Positions 41,437-48,842 of a stretch of DNA of 64,000 nt are shown in pieces. The stretch comes from Luteitalea pratensis. Lineage in GTDB: Bacteria > Acidobacteriota > Vicinamibacteria > Vicinamibacterales > Vicinamibacteraceae. Each line of letters opens with the position of its first letter. The first letter of the stretch is position 1. The position numbers and the translations under genes are program-made. Below the pieces are notes generated by a model. That model was not told where the DNA came from. It saw only the letters and a program-made list of their open reading frames with translations, and ran no database searches. The stretch is taken from assembly GCF_001618865.1 (NCBI RefSeq), contig NZ_CP015136.1:7165001-7229000 (forward strand), in the 5' to 3' direction.

Positions 41437-42293
41437 GCCTTGCCGATCAGCACGATTTCGCCTGTCGGCGCCGGCACGCCACCGGCCGGCTCGACTGACA
41501 CGGCCATTCCTGCAGGCGGCGGCAGGGACACGGGCGTATCGAACACGATCGACGTTCCGCCCGACGCGTCAGGCCGGAAGATCCCCGCACTGATTGGGGC
41601 GCCGCTCGTCAGGACCCACAGCTGATAGGTCCGACCCTCCGGCAGGTCCGGCAGGCGGGTTGCGGTCAGCACGAGCCCCTGGGCCCGGCTCCAGAAGGCA
41701 CGGGCCGCGGCGCGAGGCGCGCCCTTCTGTCCCGCCAGATCCACCCGACGCAGGTCCGCGGCCGTCAGGATTGAGGTCTCCGCCTGAGCGCGCGCGAGCC
41801 GGGTGCGATTGACCCTTGCCTCGGCCTCGGTGGTCGCCAGCCGCGCGGCCGTCGCGTCGAGGTCGGCCTGGAGGCGCTCGACCTGGCTGCGCAACTGCAG
41901 TGCGTACACGCCCAGCCCCAGCGCCAGGATGGCGGCCGCGGCGGCAGCCAGCCAGCCCACGGACAGACCGCTGCCGACGACGGGGCCACTCGACTTCGGG
42001 GGGAAGTCGACGCCGATCGGGACGGCCGTCCGGGTCGTGGCAGGGGTGTGGCCGCGATCGACGGCATGCCCTGTCACGGCAAGGACGCGGTCACGAAGGG
42101 AGGCCGGTGGCTCGACGACGGGGGCGGCGAGGGCCAGTAACCCGAGCGACTCACGCAGCGCGCGGAACTCCGCCAGGGCGTCCGGGTCGCCGGCAAGCCA
42201 TGCCTCGATCGCCGGCCGCTCCGACTCGGGCAGCGTGCCGAGTGCGAGCTCAGCGAGGGCGTCATAGCGGGGATCGGTCCCAGACGACGTCAT
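41430..42293 (-). CDS. Anti-sigma factor, RskA-like
   Basis: A 287-residue membrane protein that would hold the neighbouring sigma factor inactive. The N-terminal cytoplasmic part (ELALGTLPESERPAIEAWL) lacks the His-x3-Cys-x2-Cys zinc motif, so it is a zinc-free anti-sigma domain. A transmembrane helix (WLAAAAAAILALGLGVYAL) is followed by a coiled-coil-like stretch (QVERLQADLDATAARLATTE) and the periplasmic RskA domain (ARAFWSRAQGLVLTATRLP, TYQLWVLTSG). Its start overlaps the sigma-factor stop (ATGA). Confidence 0.86.
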   Translation of the reverse strand: MTSSGTDPRYDALAELALGTLPESERPAIEAWLAGDPDALAEFRALRESLGLLALAAPVVEPPASLRDRVLAVTGHAVDRGHTPATTRTAVPIGVDFPPKSSGPVVGSGLSVGWLAAAAAAILALGLGVYALQLRSQVERLQADLDATAARLATTEAEARVNRTRLARAQAETSILTAADLRRVDLAGQKGAPRAAARAFWSRAQGLVLTATRLPDLPEGRTYQLWVLTSGAPISAGIFRPDASGGTSIVFDTPVSLPPPAGMAVSVEPAGGVPAPTGEIVLIGKAD

Positions 42294-42922
42294 GCGTGAC
42301 CCTCCGGCGTGTCCGGTGTGTGCCCCGGTGAGGGCAGTGCCGCACGCAGGCGCAGCAGGCCTACCCGGATCCTCGTCTTGATCGTACCGAGCGGCTGGTC
42401 GAGGCGCTCGGCGACTTCGGTGTGCGTCAGGCCCTCCTGGAATGCCAGCTCGATGGCCATGCGCTGCGCGTCTGGCAAGGCGTCGAGAGCCGCACGCACG
42501 CGCGAGATGTCGTCTGCGGTCAGCAGCGCGAGGTCCACCGGCGGCGCCGCGTCCGCGGCATCCCGCAAGGCCGACGGATGGTCGCTGTCGAGGGGCGGCT
42601 GTCCACGCCGCGCCCTCAGGCGATCGATCGCGCGGCTGCGCGTCATCATCAGCAGCCACGCCACCACCACGCCGCGCGTCGTGTCGTACCGCGACGCCTG
42701 CCGCCACGCCTGGGCGAAGACGTCCTGGACGATTTCCTCCGCGTCGCCCTCGTCGCGCAGGATCCGGACCGCGAGGGAGAACATCGCCCGTCCGTGCCGG
42801 TCGTAGAGCTCCGCCAGCGCGCCACCGTCGCCGGCGGCCATGCGCCGCATCGCGTCCGCATCGGCCTCGCTGGACTGCCGAGGCTCGTCGGTCTGGGCGG
42901 CGAGGGCGAAGAGTAACCACAT
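42290..42922 (-). CDS. ECF RNA polymerase sigma factor (SigK-like)
   Basis: A 210-residue sigma-70-family factor. Region 2 is LAELYDRHGRAMFSLAVRILRDEGDAEEIVQDVFAQAWRQ in outline, with the AWLLMMTRSRAIDRLR end; region 4 is LDALPDAQRMAIELAFQEGLTHTEVAERL with GTIKTRIRVGLLRLR. It is co-transcribed with its anti-sigma factor. MWLLFALAAQ at the N-terminus is unusual and a start at an internal Met (near 42845) is possible. The signal it senses is unknown. Confidence 0.88.
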   Translation of the reverse strand: MWLLFALAAQTDEPRQSSEADADAMRRMAAGDGGALAELYDRHGRAMFSLAVRILRDEGDAEEIVQDVFAQAWRQASRYDTTRGVVVAWLLMMTRSRAIDRLRARRGQPPLDSDHPSALRDAADAAPPVDLALLTADDISRVRAALDALPDAQRMAIELAFQEGLTHTEVAERLDQPLGTIKTRIRVGLLRLRAALPSPGHTPDTPEGHA

Positions 42923-42999
42923 CAGCCCGTACGCCTTTCTCTACGCACGACGACCAAGTCTAGATGTCGTGGGGCGAATCACCAAGGACTGGACGCGGA

Positions 43000-44265
43000 T
43001 CAGAGGAAGGTCAGCCCTGCGTTCCTGAAGTCGCCGTCGAGCACGGACTGGGAGTTGGTGCCGAGCCAGCTGTCCAGCACACGGGCGTACACGGACCTGA
43101 AGTCGGTCTGGTAGCGGATGTCGCCGTTGTTGCTCTCGAGCGTGGGGTTGCCCGGGGTGTCCCGCAGGTCCGGTGCCGTGCCATAGAGGCCGCCGTTGAC
43201 GCCGCCGCCGAGCAGCATCATCGTGCTCGCCGCGCCATGATCGGTCCCCTGGCTGCCGTTCTCGTAGACACGCCGCCCGAACTCGGAGAACTGCAGCACG
43301 AGCGTGTCGCTCAGCAGGCCCTGGTTGCGTACATCCGTGTAGAACGCCAGCAGCGCGTCGTCCATTGTCGCCATCAGCCGGTAGTAGGCGCCGTTCTCCT
43401 GGTTGGGATTCTGGGAGGCATGCGTGTCGAAGCCGCCTGTCTGCACCCAGAACACGCGGGTGCCGATGCCGCGCACCATCGACCCGGCCACGGCCCGCAG
43501 TGCGCTGCCCAGCCCGGTGCCCGGATAGGTCACCGTCGGCGCGTACTGCGCCACCGATGCGACGCGATCGAGGGTGTCGAAGGCGGCGCGCGCCGTGCCC
43601 GAGACGAACGACAGGTGCGGGCGATCCACGGGGACGTGCGAGGCGATGCGGGTGGCGGCCTGACGCGCGAACAGCGCCTCATTGCCAGAGTTCGGGCTGC
43701 TGAACGCGTACGTGCGGGGGTCGGGAATGGCGGGCACGCCGACGAAGCGCGAGAGGAGCGTCCGCGGCGTCTCGCGCACCGTGTTCCAGCCCGTGAGCGG
43801 GTCGAGCGGCTGCGGCAGCAGTTCGAGGTACCGGCCGAGCCAGCCCGGGCCCGACGGATTGCCGGGATCGGCCGTCGACCAGATGTCGGTGCCGAGGAAG
43901 TGCGAGCGGCTCGAATTCGGATAGCCACTGCGCTGGACGACAGCGAGACGGCCGGCGTCAAACACCTGCTTGAGGCCGATCAGTCGCGGGTGGAGCCCCA
44001 CCGTGGTGCCGCTCGTGTCGGTACCGATCTGCAGAACGTTACTCGTCGGCAAGGCGATCGTCGGTCGGCGCTGGTAATAGCCGGTGTTGCCATAGGGCAC
44101 CACCATGCTCAGCGCGTCGTTGCCGCCGCTCAGGTACAGCACGACGAGGTTTCGCGCGCGTGCGCCCTGGGCGCGGGCGATGTCCGAGAGGAACGCCGGC
44201 GCGGCGAAGCTCACGGTGAAGGCAGCGACGCCTCCCTTGATGAACTGCCGACGATTGGAGGTCAT
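43000..44265 (-). CDS. DUF1501 domain protein, Tat-exported
   Basis: A 421-residue protein with a twin-arginine signal (NRRQFIKGGVAAFTVSFAAPAFL). The DUF1501 features are LVVLYLSGGNDALSMVVPYGN, SRSHFLGTDIWSTADP, FWVQTGGFDTHASQN and LQFSEFGRRVYENGSQGTDHGAAS, a sulfatase/phosphatase-fold family of unknown substrate. It is downstream of the DUF1800 gene on the same strand, the usual pairing in Acidobacteriota and Planctomycetes. The start codon lies inside a GTCATGA/CTCATGC heptad array. Confidence 0.88.
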   Translation of the reverse strand: MTSNRRQFIKGGVAAFTVSFAAPAFLSDIARAQGARARNLVVLYLSGGNDALSMVVPYGNTGYYQRRPTIALPTSNVLQIGTDTSGTTVGLHPRLIGLKQVFDAGRLAVVQRSGYPNSSRSHFLGTDIWSTADPGNPSGPGWLGRYLELLPQPLDPLTGWNTVRETPRTLLSRFVGVPAIPDPRTYAFSSPNSGNEALFARQAATRIASHVPVDRPHLSFVSGTARAAFDTLDRVASVAQYAPTVTYPGTGLGSALRAVAGSMVRGIGTRVFWVQTGGFDTHASQNPNQENGAYYRLMATMDDALLAFYTDVRNQGLLSDTLVLQFSEFGRRVYENGSQGTDHGAASTMMLLGGGVNGGLYGTAPDLRDTPGNPTLESNNGDIRYQTDFRSVYARVLDSWLGTNSQSVLDGDFRNAGLTFL

Positions 44266-44372
44266 GAGTCATGCCTCATGCCCGGTAATGCCTGATGCCT
44301 GATGCCTGATGCCTCATGCCGATTCCGTTCTCCGGGCTCCGGGCTCCGTTCCCCGGTACCCGGTACCCGGAT
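44262..44372. repeat. Heptad arrays at the DUF1501 / DUF1800 junction
   Basis: Units GTCATGA GTCATGC CTCATGC (44261-44281), then CCTGATG three times and CCTCATG (44290-44318), then CTCCGGG repeats (44331-44349) and GGTACCC units (44356-44372). The DUF1501 start codon (44263-44265) lies in the first run and the DUF1800 stop comes three bases after the last. Confidence 0.8.
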
Positions 44373-44374
44373 GG

Positions 44375-45859
44375 TCATACGAACTGGTACTCCGGCGACG
44401 CGAGCACGAGATGCGTCACACCAGCCGCCTTGGCCAGCAACTCGGTGTCCGATCCGGTCCAGTTCGTACCAGCCCGCAGGTAGCCAAGCAGTTCGTTGTA
44501 TGGCGGCGGGTCGAAGGGCATCGTCGACAGCCGGTCCAGCGTGTACGACAGCACCGACTCCGGTGACCCCTTGGAGGGCCGGGCCGCATCGCGCAGGTTG
44601 AAGCGCTGATTCTGTGTCAGGGTCGCGGCGAAGTTCATTCGCGCAAGCATGCCGCCGGTCGAAAACCACCCCGCGCCCGTCTCCCAGCCGTTGACGTCGG
44701 GCGGCTCGAACAGCGTCTGCCCCATCGCCACCAAGGGCGACAGCGCTCCGTCCACGGAGAACCCTGCCCAGCCGGTCTCCTTGATCGACTTCACGACGAA
44801 TTCAACGGGCCATGCGTAACGCGTGTAGTAGTTGGACTCGTCCTGGAAGTCGGGCGACAGCAGCACCTGCAGTACCACGCGGCGCATGTCGAAGTTGGTG
44901 GTGTAGAAGGTGTTCGCAATGCGATCGACGAACGACTGCGGCGCCGGCTGCAGCTCGCTGACGAAGAAGGCGTAGAGCTTGCGCGCCAGCCGCGGGCCAG
45001 TCTGCGGATGCCGGCAGCAGGCGAGCAGGAAGTCGAGCCCCTCCTGTTCGCCGCTCGACGTGATCGTGCGACCGCCGCCGGGGTAGATGTCGAACGAGAA
45101 CGTCTTGCTCGCGGTGTCGTGGCGATCGGCGCGATACAGGTAGTTGTACGACAGCGTCGCGTCGTTGACGTTGTTGGCCCCGCGCCCGGCGACATTCAGG
45201 TTCCATCCGGTAAAGACCCGCGCCGCCGCCTTGACATCGTCTTCGGTGTAGTTGTTGGGCGCCGCGTCGGAGGGACGGATGCCCATCGTGAACAGCTCCA
45301 TCACCTCCCGCGCGAAGTTCTCCTGCGACGTCCCGCGCACGTTGAGCCGGCCGTCGAGCCACACCAGCATCGCGGGGTCGCGCGCCACCGAGACGAGCAG
45401 GTCGTGGAAACTGCCAAGCGCGTTGGCCCTGAACGTCTCGATCTGGCCCGGCGGACTGTTGGCCGGACCGTTGTAGGTCTCGCTCGCCGCCAGCATCCGG
45501 GTGGCAACGGTGCCGCCGTAGGTCTCGGAGATCTTCTGGTGCGCGGTGGCGAAGTGATGGTGCCAGAAGAGCGCCATCTTCTCCTGCAGCGGGCGCCTCG
45601 AATGGACCATCCGGAACAGCCAGCGCTGGCGCGCGTCGGCAATCGACGTGTCGGGCGAGAACTGGCCGCGCGTGGTCACGCCGACATGTCCCGGCACGCC
45701 GATCCGCGCGTCCACATCGTCTGGCGCCTGCTCGTAGAAGACGAGGAGATCGACCGCCGCCTGGTACCCGATCTGGGCCAGTTCGGCGACCTCGTCCGGG
45801 CTCCCGCCGAATCCGGCGCGCCTCAGGAGGTGCTCGATGCGGTCGTCTCGTCGCGCCAT
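44375..45859 (-). CDS. DUF1800 domain protein
   Basis: A 494-residue protein of the DUF1800 family. Visible family features are RIEHLLRRAGFGGSPDEV, FWHHHFATAHQKI with paired histidines, GTSQENFAREVMELFTMGIR and KAAARVFTGWNL. Its function is unknown; it is found with DUF1501 and is thought to act in the cell envelope. ATG 45859 is chosen because the longer frame would need a TTG at 45883. No signal peptide is obvious, which is common in the family. Confidence 0.88.
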   Translation of the reverse strand: MARRDDRIEHLLRRAGFGGSPDEVAELAQIGYQAAVDLLVFYEQAPDDVDARIGVPGHVGVTTRGQFSPDTSIADARQRWLFRMVHSRRPLQEKMALFWHHHFATAHQKISETYGGTVATRMLAASETYNGPANSPPGQIETFRANALGSFHDLLVSVARDPAMLVWLDGRLNVRGTSQENFAREVMELFTMGIRPSDAAPNNYTEDDVKAAARVFTGWNLNVAGRGANNVNDATLSYNYLYRADRHDTASKTFSFDIYPGGGRTITSSGEQEGLDFLLACCRHPQTGPRLARKLYAFFVSELQPAPQSFVDRIANTFYTTNFDMRRVVLQVLLSPDFQDESNYYTRYAWPVEFVVKSIKETGWAGFSVDGALSPLVAMGQTLFEPPDVNGWETGAGWFSTGGMLARMNFAATLTQNQRFNLRDAARPSKGSPESVLSYTLDRLSTMPFDPPPYNELLGYLRAGTNWTGSDTELLAKAAGVTHLVLASPEYQFV

Positions 45860-46062
45860 GAATGCAGGGTCCCGAGAGAGCAAGGTTCGTTCCCGACCCC
45901 GGGAACCGCGCAGACTTCAGGCGTTTTGCGATGCTGCCACACTTCTGCAACAAACGATACGAGCCCGCCGGCGCCCAAACGGGCAACGGCGAGCTCACAA
46001 GTGTCAGAGGCTCGACAGCCTTGGCAGCCGTCGGCCGAGTGCCTACTCGCCTCGCGACATCG

Positions 46063-48747
46063 TCAGTGCTTGCCCAACGCGAGGAGGTTGGCCATGAGGG
46101 CATACGCCCCATCGGTACCGGCCGGCAACTGCCGCCACAGGTTCAAGCCGACGTAAATCCAGCGCCCCTGCCCCACGGTCGCCTCCACCAGCGCGCCGCG
46201 CTTCGGACCGGGGTTGTTCGGGAACGGATCGGCCATCTCCAGGAGGTCGACGTAACGCTTGTCGGCCGCCTCGGTTCCGAAGAAGTACAGCCCGCGCTCC
46301 TGCACCCACCCCTTCCAGGCCGCGTCGCCGATCTTGTTCGGCGTATTGAACACCGGGTGCGTGGGCACCAGCACGTTCACCGGCGCGCTCTCGTCGGTAA
46401 CTCGGTCGGCCGAGTAGCGCCCGAACGGCCCGGGGTTGGGCGACGGCCGGCCCACCGTCCCGGGGTAGGGCCCGTACTGCGCCTCGTTGAACTCGAACTT
46501 GTTGTACTGGACGACGACCGTGCCGCCCTTCGCCGCGTAGTCGATCAGCCGCTGGTTGTACGCACGCAGGTCGCCGCGCCGCTCGTAGGCGCGGACGCCG
46601 GTCATCACCACCGTGTACTTGGACAGGTCGGCGGATGCCAGCTGCTCCGGTGTGAGGAACTCCACCGTCGCGCCGAGTTGTGTCAGGGCCGGCGGCACCT
46701 GGTCGCCGACGCCGACGATGTAGCCGACGGTGACGCCGGTCACCGGCTGCAGGTCGAGCACCTTCAGCGTCCCGACGGCGTTGGTCACGAGGTGGCGGCG
46801 ACGGATGTGCGGGTATTCGATCGCCTCGTAGCCCCGATCGAAGGACCGGCCCTCGCGGGTCGCGATGGCCTTCACGTCGTAACGCCCCGGCCTGGTGCCG
46901 CTCGGCGGCGTAATCGCGAAGTGCACCTGCCGCGCTTCGTCCTCGCGTGCAAAGGTGATCGTTTCGTTTGCCGGCGACGACGCCCATCCGGCCGGCAGTT
47001 GCAGCTTCACGTCCGCGGCGCCCGCCGACTTGCCGTGATTGATGACGGTGACGCTGATGTCACGCGCGACCCCACCACCCGGGAATGCCACGACCTCGGC
47101 GCCGAGGTTGACCGCCAGCGCGGGCACCACGAGCAGTTCCTGGCGCTTCTCGCCGCTGAACACATTGCCCTCGTGGCGGAACTGCACGGGATAGGTCACC
47201 AGCTGCTCGAGACCGCCGACCGTCAGCGTGACCTTCGCGGTGAACGGTGTCGGCTCGAACGGGAGACCGAACGGGGCCGCCGGATCGAAGTCGTAGAAGT
47301 CACGATCCGGCAGCCGCTTCCAGTAGGCCGTGGTCAGCTTCGCCGCCGGGGGAATGCCGAGCGTCGCCTCGCAGGCGTACGGCTTCAGGCCCTCGATGGG
47401 CGCGGCCGTGCAGGCAGCGGTCCCGTCCAAGCCGGTGAACTCCACGGCCTTCACCGCCACACCGTCGGGCGCACCCGAAAACGCACGCAGCGTCACCTTC
47501 GTCGTCTGCCCGCCCACGACCAGTCCGTCGTCGGCCAGCAGATCGACGCGTAGGCCCGACGCCAGCCGCAATGCCGCTTCGGCTTGCCGCTCTTTCTGTT
47601 CGAGACGGAAGTCCGCCTCCTCGCGCGCCGACGCCTCGGGCTGCATGTTCCCGAGCTGGGCGCGCAGCGCCCGCACTGTCGTGAGCACCTGGGGGAGCGC
47701 TGATCGCGCCCCGGCGACTCCCTTGGTCTCGAACGCGATCTGCGCGTTGCGCACCTGCCCCTCGAGCGCCTCGATGGCAAGGCCAAGAGCAGGCGACCCG
47801 CCCTTGCCGTATCGCGCCAGGCTGCGCAGCCCGGTATCGATGCCGGCAAACAGGTCCTTGTTCTGGTCCGCCTTCGGGATGGTCAGGATGGAGTCCTCGA
47901 GCACATACGCGCGCGACTGGGGACCCGGCAGCGAATAGAGCTGGGGCATCCCCTGGCACATGTGCATGCTGCGCGCCTCGCCCCCGAGTTCGTTGTAGGT
48001 GCGGCCGAGCAGCGGATCGAACTGGTTGCCGTCGACGCGGCAGATGTCGTCTGGTGTCACCGAGCTCACCGACGGACCGAAGCCGCCCGTGTAGTAGAAC
48101 TTCGAGGCCTGCCACGGCTTCAGCCCGGCGGCAATCTGCTCGGGAAACTTGCTCGCGTCACCCGCCGCGCGAAATGCCTCGGCGGAGATGGCCGACGATG
48201 CCTGGTGATGCTGGCCGCCGCCCTGGGTGTGGTCCCACACGAAGCCGACGATGACGTCGGGCCGGATCTTTCGAATCCAGTAGACGTAGTCCTCGAGGAT
48301 CTTGTCGCGGTGCCACCGCTCGTAGGTCTCGTCACGGCTGAAGGAGAAGCCGAAGTCCACCGCGCGCGCGAAGTACTGCTCGGCGCCGTCGACCCGGTGT
48401 GCCGCAAGCAGTTCTTCGGTGCGCAGGACGGCCAGCGACTCGAAGATCTCCGGGCCGATCTCGTTCTGGCCACCGTTGCCGCGGGTGGCGGTGACCAGCG
48501 TCGTCCGCATCCCCCGCTGAAACCGGTACAGCGCGAGCAACGCGTTGTTCTCGTCGTCGGGGTGCGCCGTCGTCATCATCAGGCTGCCGACCGTGCCGAG
48601 CTGCCGGAGGACGAGGCCGAGTGCCGCGATATCGGGATGTTCGCCAACAGGCTGGAAGCGGTACTGCGTATGCACTGGCACCGTCAGTGCCAGCAGCAGC
48701 GCCGCACAGGTGACGCGGACAAGAGAGCGAGGTGTCAGTCTAGGCAT
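46063..48747 (-). CDS. Secreted PIG-L family deacetylase, large multidomain
   Basis: An 894-residue exported protein. After a signal peptide (SLVRVTCAALLLALTVPVHTQ) the deacetylase domain carries the zinc motif TTAHPDDENNALL and the second histidine pair in GGGQHHQASSAIS. PIG-L enzymes remove N-acetyl groups from GlcNAc-type sugars. The middle contains a NEW3-like beta domain (LGAEVVAFPGGGVARDISVTV), and the C-terminal 300 residues resemble an amidotransferase-like fold (YTVVMTGVRAYERRGDLRAY). ATG 48747 is used; a few upstream codons could also start it. Confidence 0.85.
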   Translation of the reverse strand: MPRLTPRSLVRVTCAALLLALTVPVHTQYRFQPVGEHPDIAALGLVLRQLGTVGSLMMTTAHPDDENNALLALYRFQRGMRTTLVTATRGNGGQNEIGPEIFESLAVLRTEELLAAHRVDGAEQYFARAVDFGFSFSRDETYERWHRDKILEDYVYWIRKIRPDVIVGFVWDHTQGGGQHHQASSAISAEAFRAAGDASKFPEQIAAGLKPWQASKFYYTGGFGPSVSSVTPDDICRVDGNQFDPLLGRTYNELGGEARSMHMCQGMPQLYSLPGPQSRAYVLEDSILTIPKADQNKDLFAGIDTGLRSLARYGKGGSPALGLAIEALEGQVRNAQIAFETKGVAGARSALPQVLTTVRALRAQLGNMQPEASAREEADFRLEQKERQAEAALRLASGLRVDLLADDGLVVGGQTTKVTLRAFSGAPDGVAVKAVEFTGLDGTAACTAAPIEGLKPYACEATLGIPPAAKLTTAYWKRLPDRDFYDFDPAAPFGLPFEPTPFTAKVTLTVGGLEQLVTYPVQFRHEGNVFSGEKRQELLVVPALAVNLGAEVVAFPGGGVARDISVTVINHGKSAGAADVKLQLPAGWASSPANETITFAREDEARQVHFAITPPSGTRPGRYDVKAIATREGRSFDRGYEAIEYPHIRRRHLVTNAVGTLKVLDLQPVTGVTVGYIVGVGDQVPPALTQLGATVEFLTPEQLASADLSKYTVVMTGVRAYERRGDLRAYNQRLIDYAAKGGTVVVQYNKFEFNEAQYGPYPGTVGRPSPNPGPFGRYSADRVTDESAPVNVLVPTHPVFNTPNKIGDAAWKGWVQERGLYFFGTEAADKRYVDLLEMADPFPNNPGPKRGALVEATVGQGRWIYVGLNLWRQLPAGTDGAYALMANLLALGKH

Positions 48748-48804
48748 GTGTCTTGCGCGAAGCATACGACGGGGCTGGAGCGATCACCCGCCCCGTGGTG
48801 AGGA

Positions 48805-48841
48805 AGCCTGCAGGCTGCAGCCTACAGCCTGCAGGCTACGT
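48805..48841. repeat. GCCTGCA heptad palindromic array
   Basis: GCCTGCA GGCTGCA GCCTACA GCCTGCA GGCTAC: period seven and close to a perfect palindrome overall. It lies between the TonB receptor stop and the divergent PIG-L start. The same units are found in the hisC insertion (30001-30028). Confidence 0.75.
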
Positions 48842-48842
48842 G